From Pseudomonas sp. 7SR1 (GTDB lineage: Bacteria; Pseudomonadota; Gammaproteobacteria; Pseudomonadales; Pseudomonadaceae): a DNA stretch of 64,000 nucleotides. The stretch lies in contig NZ_LT707064.1 in the NCBI RefSeq assembly GCF_900156465.1, forward strand, positions 5,223,001 to 5,287,000, read 5' to 3'. The notes under the pieces are model-generated. The model did no database searches, had not been told where the DNA came from, and saw only the letters and a list, made by a program, of their open reading frames with translations. Below, piece after piece: positions 1 through 8,673 of this stretch (the stretch's first letter is position 1; the number at the start of each line of letters is the position of its first letter). The position numbers were made by a program, and so were the translations under genes.

Positions 1-2
1 TG

Positions 3-278
3 CCGTTGGGTGAACCGGTAGCCCACGTATCCAGCAACGCAGTGGAACGCACCGACGGCGTCGAGGCCGGGGTGTGGGAATGCACACCCGGCCGTTGGCG
101 CCGGCAAATCGTGCAACAGGAGTTCTGCCACTTTATCCAGGGACGTTGCACCTTCACGCCGGATGAAGGCACGCCCATCGATATCCAGGCCGGCGACGCG
201 TTGATGTTCCCCGCGAACACAACGGGCATCTGGGACGTACAAGAGACCGTTCGCAAAAGCTACGTACTGATTTTCTGA
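3..278 (+). CDS. Cupin-domain protein (DUF861/Cupin_3 type), 5' end outside window
   Basis: About 90 C-terminal residues of a small cupin are visible. The reading frame is open to the window edge, so the real start lies upstream; the TTG at 6 is only the first possible in-window start. The stretch around 'GVWECTPGRW', then 'EFCHFIQGRCTFTP' and 'IQAGDALMFPAN', follows the compact Cupin_3 pattern (conserved WxCTPG-like entry, one beta-barrel, a Gly-Asp turn). Such proteins often sit beside amine or amino-acid oxidases and polyamine uptake genes. Here the next gene, 43 bp downstream on the same strand, encodes a polyamine-type binding protein, so co-transcription is likely. The substrate is unknown. 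Confidence 0.75.
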   Translation, partial: PLGEPVAHVSSNAVERTDGVEAGVWECTPGRWRRQIVQQEFCHFIQGRCTFTPDEGTPIDIQAGDALMFPANTTGIWDVQETVRKSYVLIF

Positions 279-321
279 CTGCCCCTTCCATAACGCTTAG
301 AACAAAGGTTGAGGTATCTGT

Positions 322-1395
322 ATGTTGAAAATGATCGCTCCATTGCTACTGGTCAGCGCCGCCGCACAAGCGGCGGATACCGTAAGGATCTACAACTGGA
401 GCAGCTACATCGCCCCGGATACCTTGCAAGCGTTCACGGCCAGCACCGGACATCCCACTCAGTATGACCTGTACGACAGCAACGAAATGCTCGATGCCAA
501 GTTGATGGCGGGGCACTCGGGCTACGACGTGGTGTTTCCGTCCAACCACTTCATGGCACACCAGATTACCGCGGGTGCGCTGAAGGTCCTGGATCGCAGC
601 CGCTTACCCAACTGGAACAATCTCAACCCGACACTGATGAAGGCCCTGGAAGCCAACGACCCCGGCAACCGCCACGGTTTTCCCTACCTATGGGGCAGTA
701 CCGGCATCGGTTATAACGTCGACAAAGTCAAAGCCGTACTTGGCGACACGCCCGTGGATTCCTGGGACCTGGTGTTCAAGCCGCAAAACATGAAAAAGCT
801 GGCGCAGTGCGGGGTGGCGTTCCTGGATAACGGGCCGGAAATCCTGCCGATCGCCTTGAATTACCTCGGCCTGCCGCACCACAGCCAGCAGAAAGCCGAC
901 TACGCCAAGGCCCAGGCCTTGCTGATGAGCGTGCGGCCTTACATCAGCTACTTCCACAGTTCCAAGTACACCGGCGACCTGGCCAATGGCGATGTCTGCG
1001 TGGTGGTGGGCTTTTCCGGTGACGTGATGCAGGCCGCTTCGCGCGCAGAGGAAGCTGGAAACGGCCAGAAGATTGCCTACGTGATTCCCAAGGAAGGCTC
1101 GCCCATGTGGTTCGACATGGTCGCCATGCCCGCCGATGCGCCGAACGAAGCAGCCGGATACGCTTTCTTGAATTACCTGCTGGACCCAAAAGTGATGGCC
1201 AACATCAGCAACCACGTGCACTACGCTAACGGTAACGCCGCAGCCGAGTCCCTGGTAACCCCGGCCATCAGGGAAAACCCGATGGTCTACCCGCCGCAAA
1301 GCGTGATGCAGAAACTCTTTGTACTCCAATCCGTACCGCTGCAGGTCGACCGCATGCGCACCCGCATCTGGAGCACGGTTAAAAACGGCGGTTAG
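322..1395 (+). CDS. Periplasmic polyamine-type ABC substrate-binding protein (PotF/PotD family)
   Basis: A 357-residue periplasmic binding protein. The N-terminus is a short signal peptide (hydrophobic core then AQA, cleavage near residue 17), followed by 'VRIYNWSSYIAPD', the hallmark opening of spermidine/putrescine-binding proteins. 'GYDVVFPSN' and 'GFPYLWGSTGIGYN' are further family blocks. Length fits the PotF/PotD family. It should deliver a polyamine or related amine to an ABC permease, but no permease or ATPase follows it: the next gene is convergent. The partner subunits must therefore be upstream of the window or elsewhere. Ligand specificity cannot be read by eye. Confidence 0.88.
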   Translation: MLKMIAPLLLVSAAAQAADTVRIYNWSSYIAPDTLQAFTASTGHPTQYDLYDSNEMLDAKLMAGHSGYDVVFPSNHFMAHQITAGALKVLDRSRLPNWNNLNPTLMKALEANDPGNRHGFPYLWGSTGIGYNVDKVKAVLGDTPVDSWDLVFKPQNMKKLAQCGVAFLDNGPEILPIALNYLGLPHHSQQKADYAKAQALLMSVRPYISYFHSSKYTGDLANGDVCVVVGFSGDVMQAASRAEEAGNGQKIAYVIPKEGSPMWFDMVAMPADAPNEAAGYAFLNYLLDPKVMANISNHVHYANGNAAAESLVTPAIRENPMVYPPQSVMQKLFVLQSVPLQVDRMRTRIWSTVKNGG

Positions 1396-1476
1396 TTCCG
1401 GGTCGGCAACCCAGGGACAACACTGCGACAGCGACAGGTCGGATGTTTCGGTCCGGCCTCCATTCGCGTACAGAGC

Positions 1477-4400
1477 CTAGTCCTGCGGAACATCGAGGGG
1501 GATATCGAGGATGAACGTTGCGCCGTGTCCGGCCCCCTCGCTGTGCACGGTCAAGCGGCCGCCCATTTCCTGCGCGGCGAGGGCGCAGCTGTGCAGGCCG
1601 AAACCATGGCCGTCCGGGCGCGTCGTGAAGCCATGGGAGAAGATCCGCGGCAGGTGCTCCGGCGCAATCCCATTGCCGTTGTCGGATACCGTGATACGCA
1701 AGGTCGGTCCCTCGGTGAGGCCGGCACTGAAGGTGATGCACGGCTTGCGATCGAGCACGCCGCCCAACGCCTGCCTGGCATTGCTGATCAGGTTCACCAG
1801 GATCAGCAATACCCGGTGTCGGTCCAGGGACAGCAGGGGCAGGTCGGCAATCTCCTTGACCACCGCCACCTCCTGGCGCGACCGTGACCCGGCACTCATG
1901 CGCAAGGCGTCGTCGATCAGCTGCGAGACAGGCACTGTCTCGACGATACTGACGGCAACGGCATAGGACTGCTGGGCAGCGACAATGGTTTTGATATGGT
2001 CGATGCCCTTGGTGAGCTGCCCCAGCTCCTCGATGATGCCCTGCTGCTCCACTGTCACCACGTCCGCCAACCTGATCAGGTACTCGGGCAGCAACTTTCC
2101 CTTTTGGTCCCGGGTGAGGAAATCGCCCAGGTCATCGATGTGTTCGTTCATCATCTGGGCCACCCTGGCCAATCCCTGGGCCTTGGAGGCGCGCATCTGG
2201 CTGCTGACCAGTTCCGCCGAAACGTTCACGCTGTTGAGGACATTGCCGACGTTGTGCAGCACCGTCGTGGCGATCTCGGCCATGCCTGCCTGGCGAGACT
2301 TCGCATTCAGTTCGGTCTGCACCTGGCTCATGCGCAGCGCCGCACGGACGCGGGCCTTGAGCTCCAGGGGCGAGAAAGGCTTGGCGATATAGTCGTCGGC
2401 ACCACTCTCCAGGCCGGAGACGCAGGCCTCGGCGCCGCCGCGGGCAGTCAGCAGGATCACGGGGATATGGGCGAACCCGGCGCTGGCCTTGATCCTGGCC
2501 GTCAGGCCAAAGCCGTCGAGCTCCGGCATCATCACGTCCGAGAGCACCACATCGATCGGTCGGCGCTGCAGTATCGCCCAGGCCTGTTCGCCATTGGCCG
2601 CAGTGACGATGAGGTAGTCATCGCGCAACAGTTCATGGAGGTAGCCAAGCATTTCCGGGCTGTCATCCACCACCAGCACCCTGGACTGCAAGGCGCCCTC
2701 CGGACGTTGCCCATCACCTGCGCCTTGCGCTGAAGCCCGGGCGTCGCCACTGCCATGACGACCGTCGTCGAAAAGCAGGTGGCGCTGCTCGGACGTGACC
2801 GGGGTGGTGGGCGACGGCAGCTCCTGCATGGCGCTGGCTTCGCTCGACACGCTGTCAGACTCGGCCCCCCGCGCAAATCGGACAAAGAAGCAAGAACCCC
2901 GTCCTGGCTCACTGTCGACGCCCACCTCGCCTCCCATCAGCTCGGCGAGATCCTTGACCAGGGCGAGACCGATGCCTGTGCCGCTGTAATGCCGTGTGGC
3001 GGAATTATCGATCTGGGAAAAACGCTGGAACAGCAGTGGCAGCTTGTCCGGCGCAATGCCGATGCCCGAGTCATGCACCGCGAATTCGAATCGGTCGTCA
3101 TCGAGAGCGCTTACCGCCAGATGCACGGTGCCGCCGGCGGGCGTGAACTTGATGGCATTGCTCACCAGATTGAGCAGGATTTTCTCCAGGTGTCGGGGGT
3201 CAAGGAACACCGTGCCGAGGGCAGGATCGATGTGACAGGTCAAGGTGCAGCCCTTGCCCTTGGCCACCATGGCGGCATCCTCGGCCAGCACCCCTACCAT
3301 CCTGTTCAGGTCGATGGCCTCCGGACAACATTCGAACTTGCCCGCTTCGGCCTTGGAGAAATCGAGGATATCGTTCACTCGATTCATCAGGCGCAGCGCG
3401 TTGCGTTGGGCGCGCTCGATCTGCACACGCCAGTCCGCCGGCGGGCTGCTCGCCGCCGAGAGCTCTTCCAAGGGAGCGAGAATCAGGGTCAGGGGGGTGC
3501 GCAGTTCGTGGCTGACCGTGGCCACGAAATCGCTCTTCGCCTGGTTGGCCGTCTCGGCCTGGTTGCGCGCCTGAATCAGTTCGACGGCCTGGGCCTCCAG
3601 CAACTCGGTCTGCCGATGCAGGGTGTCGGTCCGCTCGGCGACCATTCTCTCCAGCGAGGCCTGGACCTGCTGTCGCTCGGCTTCGGCCTCGGCTTCCAGT
3701 ACCCGAATGCGCAAGGCGTTCTCCTGGAATACCCGGACGGCGCGGGTCATGATCCCGATTTCATCGCCGCGTTCGGCGCTGGCGATCTCGGCATTCAGGT
3801 CACCGGCGGCCAGCCGGCGCATCACCGAGGCCAGGGCCACGATGGGCTGCGCGACGAACCGTGAGGTGCTCCAGGCGATAGCGCCGGCCAGCAGGATGGC
3901 GACGGTACCGGCGATGATTGTCGCAAGCATGCCGCGATCCTTGTGGACCTGGGCGTCCGACCGCGCCTGCCCGGCGAAGCGCGCAACCAGCAGGCCGGCG
4001 CTCCGTGCCTCGTTGCGAACCTGGTCGCGCGCATCGCTCAAGGCATTGCTCGCCTGGTGGAACCTGGCGAATGCCGCCCGGTAGCCGGCAATCTGGTCGC
4101 TGACCGTCAGCGGCGTCGCGTTGCCTTGCAGCCCCACGGAAGACGGGAGCACCCGCGAAAGACGGGAAAGTTCGTCCAGGATGAGGCCGACGGAACTGGC
4201 GACCTCGGCCGATGGCGACAGGCGAAACGACAAGGTCTGTGCCTCCAGGGTGGCAACACGCTCGGCGAAACGCTTGGACAACGCGGCTGCATTTTGCAGC
4301 AAGCCGGTGGCGGCCTGGATATCGCTGGCGTCGTGGGCAACCTGCTGGTCCGTTTCGCCCAGCATGGCTTCGAGGCGCCCGGTCGCCTCCCCGACGGCAG

Positions 4401-5193
4401 CGAGATGCCCCAAGGCCTCGCCTCCCCGGAGCCTGGGCGCATCGCCAAGCCGCTCGAGCGCCAGGCCGGCCGCGGCGACCGCCGCCGCCAGTTGCTCCAG
4501 TGCCTGTGCCTGCTGCGGCGTTCCCATCAGCTCACGCAATTGCTCGACCACCGGCGGGAGTGCGGCGCAGGCATTGCGCGCCGCCGTGGCGGCCGCCCCA
4601 TCACCGGTCGCCAGCAGCCTGGCCACATTGGCGGTGATGATCCGTTCGCCGTTGCGCAGGATATCCAGGATGCGGTGCGAGTCTTCGATGTCGCTCATCC
4701 GTGCTGCGTGATCGGCGGCACGGGTCCCAAGGGTCTTCAGGCCGTCGGCGATACCCCGCTCGACGAGGATCGTCACCTCTCGCATCCGGCCGTAGTGGGC
4801 CGTCATGTTCTCCGTTTCGCCATCCATGGTCAGGGTGGCCGCCCGCAACGCCGCGATCGCCGTGGCGAGCCGCTCCAGACTGCCCTTGAGCGATTGCGCC
4901 TCAGCCACCGGAATGGCGCCGAGGGCGGCGATAGCCTTTGCCACCATGCCTTCGGCCTGGGACAGGCTTTCCTGGTCGCGAGTGGCGATGAAGTTTTCCA
5001 CCCGCCCGGCGGCTCCGTTGACCGACGCCAGAATTTGCGCCGAATGGCTGGTCGAATCCACCGCCCGCACCATGCCTCGAAGGCCGTAGAGGTTCACCAG
5101 CGACACCGTCAGCATCAGGAACACCAGTGCGGCGACCGCCAGGCCGATCCTGACGGCGATGGGCCTGTCCGTGGCTGATTTGAATGTGAACAT
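1477..5193 (-). CDS. Large hybrid sensor kinase with two kinase-like modules (TorS-like)
   Basis: A 1238-residue membrane kinase. Order: TM1 (about 15-35); a long, helical, Ala/Leu-rich periplasmic region to about 415; TM2 (about 422-442); HAMP; coiled coil; HisKA with phospho-acceptor His562 in 'SHELRTPL'; HATPase_c with 'NLVSNAIKF' and 'GTGIGLAL'; receiver with Asp886 in 'LSDVMMPELDG' and a KP lysine. A second kinase-like module follows: H-box His980 in 'VLHNVGNVLNS', N-box 'LVNLISNARQAL', G-box 'DNGNGIAPEH'. TorS ends in an HPt domain instead, so the C-terminus is unusual. It starts 24 bp after the stop of an orphan periplasmic binding protein on the same strand, which probably senses for it as TorT does for TorS. 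No separate response regulator gene is adjacent. Confidence 0.9.
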   Translation of the reverse strand: MFTFKSATDRPIAVRIGLAVAALVFLMLTVSLVNLYGLRGMVRAVDSTSHSAQILASVNGAAGRVENFIATRDQESLSQAEGMVAKAIAALGAIPVAEAQSLKGSLERLATAIAALRAATLTMDGETENMTAHYGRMREVTILVERGIADGLKTLGTRAADHAARMSDIEDSHRILDILRNGERIITANVARLLATGDGAAATAARNACAALPPVVEQLRELMGTPQQAQALEQLAAAVAAAGLALERLGDAPRLRGGEALGHLAAVGEATGRLEAMLGETDQQVAHDASDIQAATGLLQNAAALSKRFAERVATLEAQTLSFRLSPSAEVASSVGLILDELSRLSRVLPSSVGLQGNATPLTVSDQIAGYRAAFARFHQASNALSDARDQVRNEARSAGLLVARFAGQARSDAQVHKDRGMLATIIAGTVAILLAGAIAWSTSRFVAQPIVALASVMRRLAAGDLNAEIASAERGDEIGIMTRAVRVFQENALRIRVLEAEAEAERQQVQASLERMVAERTDTLHRQTELLEAQAVELIQARNQAETANQAKSDFVATVSHELRTPLTLILAPLEELSAASSPPADWRVQIERAQRNALRLMNRVNDILDFSKAEAGKFECCPEAIDLNRMVGVLAEDAAMVAKGKGCTLTCHIDPALGTVFLDPRHLEKILLNLVSNAIKFTPAGGTVHLAVSALDDDRFEFAVHDSGIGIAPDKLPLLFQRFSQIDNSATRHYSGTGIGLALVKDLAELMGGEVGVDSEPGRGSCFFVRFARGAESDSVSSEASAMQELPSPTTPVTSEQRHLLFDDGRHGSGDARASAQGAGDGQRPEGALQSRVLVVDDSPEMLGYLHELLRDDYLIVTAANGEQAWAILQRRPIDVVLSDVMMPELDGFGLTARIKASAGFAHIPVILLTARGGAEACVSGLESGADDYIAKPFSPLELKARVRAALRMSQVQTELNAKSRQAGMAEIATTVLHNVGNVLNSVNVSAELVSSQMRASKAQGLARVAQMMNEHIDDLGDFLTRDQKGKLLPEYLIRLADVVTVEQQGIIEELGQLTKGIDHIKTIVAAQQSYAVAVSIVETVPVSQLIDDALRMSAGSRSRQEVAVVKEIADLPLLSLDRHRVLLILVNLISNARQALGGVLDRKPCITFSAGLTEGPTLRITVSDNGNGIAPEHLPRIFSHGFTTRPDGHGFGLHSCALAAQEMGGRLTVHSEGAGHGATFILDIPLDVPQD

Positions 5194-5217
5194 GGCGCCT
5201 CGCCTCCTCGCCCGCCC

Positions 5218-6318
5218 CTACTGCTTCGCGGCCTCCGGCAAAGGCGCTGGCGGCGCCGTCCTGTCGAGGGCCGCGTCGATCATCGCCGCAACGGAGGCCT
5301 GGCTATAGGAAGGGTTGGCGGCGCCGCCCACCGGCATGGTGGCGAGCCAGGTGTCCAGGTCCTTCGCATCGATACGGACCAGCGGCACCTCGACGAACTT
5401 CGGCACCTGCTTGCCCGCCAGGATCTGCTGGGCCACCCAGAAACCCACCTGGGAAACGCTCGGGGAAGCGGAGACCGAGACCGTCTCGTAGCCATTGGCA
5501 TCGCGCTCCTGTTTCCACAGGGCGAGTTCGTCCTGGCGGTTGCCCATCACGATGATCGGCAAGGGCCGTCCCGCCGCCTTGAACGCCATGGCCGCTCCAT
5601 AGCCGTCGCCCCCCTGGGTCGCGACGGCATCGATGTCGGGCAGCGACGGCAGCGCCAGCGCCACCTCCTTGCGTGCGACGGAAGCCGTCCAGTTGCCGTA
5701 CACGGTCTTGGCGAATGTCAGGCCCGGATAGTCGCTGGCAGCCTTGTGAATGCCGTCGCTGATGTTCTTGTCGGTGGCATCACCGGCAATGCCGCGGATC
5801 TCCAGCAGCGTTCCGTTGCCCTTGAGACGCTGGGCGATGTAATCGATTTCCACGCGGCCCATGGCGGACCAGTCGTAGTCCACGGTATAGACGCAGCGTT
5901 CGGTGACCAGACTGGCCATGACCACCACCACGATGCCGGCGTTGCAGGCATCGCGGATCACCCCGTTGAGTGCCGTGTCGGACGCGGCCAGGATGACAAT
6001 AGCGTTGACGCCCTGGACGATCATGTCCTGGATATGGGCCGCCTGCTCCGACGCCGAGTTGTTGGCGCTGACCACTGGCGCTTCCCGGATCAAGCCCTCC
6101 TTTTGCGCCTGGACCGCAACTTCCTGCCAGTTGCGCACCATCACCTTGCGGAAATCACTGCCCGCATAGGAGTTGCTGAAGGCAATGCTGTAGCTGGCGG
6201 TAGGGCCGCCGGCGATGCCAGCTTCGCCTGCCTGGGCTGGATGGGCGGCAAGCATCGCCAGCCCGGCCAGGCTACCGGCGAAGCGCCCCATGATCTCCTG
6301 GAACGGCTTAGTGTTCAT
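5218..6318 (-). CDS. Orphan periplasmic binding protein, sugar/autoinducer type (Peripla_BP_4; TorT-like)
   Basis: A periplasmic type-1 binding protein of 366 residues from the chosen start. An in-frame ATG lies 39 bp further upstream, but a GGAG eight bases before 6318 and the signal peptide beginning MNTKPF favour this one. The signal peptide ends near 'HPAQA'. 'SIAFSNSYAGSDFRKVMVRNW', 'IVQGVNAIVILAAS' and 'VATQGGDGYGAAMAF' match ribose-binding-protein-like folds. No permease or ATPase gene lies nearby; the next gene is the large hybrid kinase, 24 bp away. By analogy with TorT/TorS and LuxP/LuxQ I infer a ligand-binding co-receptor rather than a transporter component. The ligand is unknown. 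Confidence 0.87.
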   Translation of the reverse strand: MNTKPFQEIMGRFAGSLAGLAMLAAHPAQAGEAGIAGGPTASYSIAFSNSYAGSDFRKVMVRNWQEVAVQAQKEGLIREAPVVSANNSASEQAAHIQDMIVQGVNAIVILAASDTALNGVIRDACNAGIVVVVMASLVTERCVYTVDYDWSAMGRVEIDYIAQRLKGNGTLLEIRGIAGDATDKNISDGIHKAASDYPGLTFAKTVYGNWTASVARKEVALALPSLPDIDAVATQGGDGYGAAMAFKAAGRPLPIIVMGNRQDELALWKQERDANGYETVSVSASPSVSQVGFWVAQQILAGKQVPKFVEVPLVRIDAKDLDTWLATMPVGGAANPSYSQASVAAMIDAALDRTAPPAPLPEAAKQ

Positions 6319-6514
6319 GCGGTTCTCCATTACGCTTGGGATTCGTGCCCGAATCATCGAGGTGTTCGCTGATCGGGTCGCCGAGGGCAGTGTTGATACG
6401 GATGAAACGATCGAGTCCAGGCAATACCACCAACCGTTCGCTGGGGCGCCTGGAAAGGAAAATCGACGGGGTCAAACGGTCGCCCGATAAGGCGTCATGG
6501 GAAGAACCGAACAC
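6308..6514 (-). CDS. Possible small protein upstream of the binding protein (GTG start)
   Basis: A 68-codon frame with GTG start, preceded at seven bases by AGGAG on the minus strand. It ends in TAA overlapping the start region of the binding-protein gene, which would suit translational coupling. The product ('FLSRRPSERLVVLPGLDRF' is typical) has no signal peptide, membrane segment or family I recognise. An alternative 14-codon frame begins at an ATG overlapping the GTG (6516). Either it is a real leader or small protein of the kinase operon, or it is chance coding in the 5' region. Low confidence. Confidence 0.35.
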   Translation of the reverse strand: MFGSSHDALSGDRLTPSIFLSRRPSERLVVLPGLDRFIRINTALGDPISEHLDDSGTNPKRNGEPHEH

Positions 6515-6772
6515 ATACAGACTCCTTTCCCTGGTGGCTGATACCTGAAACCGATGGATTGCTGCAATGGCGATGAGCATAGCCCCAACACGCCCGCTTC
6601 GCCCGCAGCCGGGGAGGACTTCAGCCAACGGAGCGATACGCTCGTGACACCTGGGCGACTGAGGGGGCCTACCTTTCGGGCGGCCTGGGGAAAGCATCCG
6701 GCGGCCCGGTTGCCAATGGCTATCCAGGCGTTGTCGGCACCGGCATCCCCTCCATCCAGGAGATGCTCTATC

Positions 6773-7732
6773 ATGAGCGAACGTTCATGTCATGCCTATC
6801 TGCCGACTCGCCGGGACACTGTATTCATGAGAGACCTGCCGCCGACCGCGACACTGCGCGCCTTTGAAGTCGCCACCCGACACACGACCTTTACCTCTGC
6901 CGCCAATGAGCTGCACGTCACGCAAAGCGCGGTCAGTCACCAGCTCAAGCATCTCGAAGCGCTATGGGGGTTGCCGTTGTTTGAGCGCGGCAAGTCATTG
7001 AGCCTCACCGCAGCGGGTGCCACGCTGGCGCCCATCGTGCGGGAGTTCTTCATGAGCCTCGAAGCAACCCTGGCCGATCTGCGGGAGCAAAAAGGCAGGG
7101 TCCGGCTCGAAGTCAGCACCACGTACTCCTTCGCCCTGAAATGGCTACTGCCCCGCTTGCCGGGACTTTCTCGCCAGCATCCCGAGTTGCTGGTGTCCCT
7201 GGACACCACGGACAAGATCATCCATTTCTCCAGTGCCCAGGCGGATGTCGCGATCCGGCTCGGCAAAGGCACTTACCCGGGCCTGTATTCGGAATTCCTG
7301 TTCGGCGAGCAGGTGTTTCCGGTGGCGAGCCCCGATCTGCTGCAGCGCTTCGGGACACCGCGCAGCCCTGCCGAGCTGTTGCACTACCCGCTGCTGACCC
7401 GTGATGGCGCCGAGCTGGTACCGAAATGGGAAGCCTGGTTCGAAAAGGTCGGGCTGGAATTCCTGCCGCTCAAGGAAAGCGTCCGGTTCGGGGACACCAA
7501 CATGACGGTCGAGGCCGCTTTGCTCGGCCAGGGCGTCGCCCTGGTGCGCAGCGGACATGTTGAAAACGAAATGAGCGATGGCCGCCTGGTGCGGCTGTTC
7601 GATGTGCCGTTCCCCTCGCCACTGGCCTACTACTTCGTTTGCCCGAAAGGCACCGAATCGCAACCCCACATCATCAGCTTTCGCCAATGGCTGCTCGGTG
7701 AGGCGCTGAAATTCCAACGGGCCCATGGATGA
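6773..7732 (+). CDS. LysR-family transcriptional regulator (GcvA-like)
   Basis: A regulator of about 320 residues. The start at 6773 is chosen because AGGAG lies ten bases before it; the family's usual opening 'MRDLPPTATLRAF' begins at 6827, which has no clear Shine-Dalgarno, so the shorter form is possible. Winged helix: 'FTSAANELHVTQSAVSHQL' is the recognition helix, followed by the effector-binding domain with 'GQGVALVRSGHV'. The 'DLPP..LRAFE' opening and short helix-turn-helix place it with the GcvA/AmpR branch. It probably controls the adjacent EamA exporter and dehydrogenase genes, or the divergent binding-protein/kinase operon; the sequence does not say which. Confidence 0.9.
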   Translation: MSERSCHAYLPTRRDTVFMRDLPPTATLRAFEVATRHTTFTSAANELHVTQSAVSHQLKHLEALWGLPLFERGKSLSLTAAGATLAPIVREFFMSLEATLADLREQKGRVRLEVSTTYSFALKWLLPRLPGLSRQHPELLVSLDTTDKIIHFSSAQADVAIRLGKGTYPGLYSEFLFGEQVFPVASPDLLQRFGTPRSPAELLHYPLLTRDGAELVPKWEAWFEKVGLEFLPLKESVRFGDTNMTVEAALLGQGVALVRSGHVENEMSDGRLVRLFDVPFPSPLAYYFVCPKGTESQPHIISFRQWLLGEALKFQRAHG

Positions 7733-7807
7733 TGCATGAGAATTCATTCATGAAACGATGAGGAGACTTCGCTGTAGTTCCCGCAGACGGGCTGCCTAGA
7801 ATGGTGC

Positions 7808-8635
7808 ATGCCTATCCATATCACCTTGCTGGTTCTCTTCGCCGCGCTCCTGCATGCCAGCTGGAACGCGCTGCTGCGTGGCGGTGCCGACCGACTATGG
7901 TCGATGACGATCATGTGCGTCGCCATCGCTTCGGTCAGCCTGGTCTGCGCAGCGTGCATGGCGCCACCGGCGGCGGCCAGTTGGGGCTATGGGGTGCTGT
8001 CGGCACTGCTGCATATCGGCTACAACCTGTTTCTGGTGCGCAGCTATCGGGTTGGTGATCTGGGGCAGGTCTATCCGATCTCTCGAGGATCGTCCCCGGC
8101 GTTGATCACCCTGGGCGCCGCTGCCTTTGCCGGCGAAAGCATCGCCCCCGAGGCATTGCTGGGTATCGCCCTGGTATCGGGCGCAATCATTTCCCTGGCC
8201 TTGCGGGGGCGCAGCCTGTCGGTGCCCAGCCTTCCCTATGCGCTGGGAACGGGCTGTTTCATCGCGGCCTACAGCGTAACCGACGGCATCGGCACCCGTC
8301 TTTCCGGCGCGCCGCTCGCCTACACCGTGTGGATGTGTGCCCTGTGGGGCTTGCTGATGCCTGCGGTGTACATCGGCTTGCGTGGTGCCCGCAGCCTGTT
8401 CTCCATCAGGCCCGGCATGGGCGCCGCCCTGGTGGGCGGAGTGGTCTCCTTGCTGGCCTATGCAATAGTCATCTACGCCATGAACGAAGCCCCCATGGGC
8501 GCGGTATCGGCATTGCGCGAAACCAGCGTGCTGTTCGCCGCGCTGATCGGCTACGTGTTCCTTGGCGAGACGCTGACTGCCCGGCGGGTGCTGGCGTGCG
8601 CAGTGATCGTCAGCGGCATCCTCTTGATCGGCTGA
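7808..8635 (+). CDS. EamA-family (DMT superfamily) membrane transporter
   Basis: A 275-residue, highly hydrophobic protein with about ten predicted membrane helices in two EamA repeats. 'LLHASWNALLR' near the N-terminus and 'APMGAVSALRETSVLFAALIG' with 'LGETLTARRVLACAVIVSG' at the C-terminus are typical of EamA exporters. The family exports amino acids and other small metabolites; the substrate is not evident. It lies 75 bp after the LysR gene and 38 bp before a dehydrogenase gene, all on the plus strand, so the three may be one unit. Confidence 0.88.
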   Translation: MPIHITLLVLFAALLHASWNALLRGGADRLWSMTIMCVAIASVSLVCAACMAPPAAASWGYGVLSALLHIGYNLFLVRSYRVGDLGQVYPISRGSSPALITLGAAAFAGESIAPEALLGIALVSGAIISLALRGRSLSVPSLPYALGTGCFIAAYSVTDGIGTRLSGAPLAYTVWMCALWGLLMPAVYIGLRGARSLFSIRPGMGAALVGGVVSLLAYAIVIYAMNEAPMGAVSALRETSVLFAALIGYVFLGETLTARRVLACAVIVSGILLIG

Positions 8636-8673
8636 CACAACCGGTTTTCCTGACGCTATAGGAGGTACTTACG

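Noticed and set aside
3943..5178. Long plus-strand open frame (411 codons) opposite the hybrid kinase
   Set aside because: It mirrors the codon structure of the kinase gene; the product has no family features and no ribosome-binding site. High GC makes long antisense frames common.
6554..6772. Extension of the LysR gene to an upstream start at 6554
   Set aside because: 73 extra residues show no family similarity, while AGGAG precedes the ATG at 6773.
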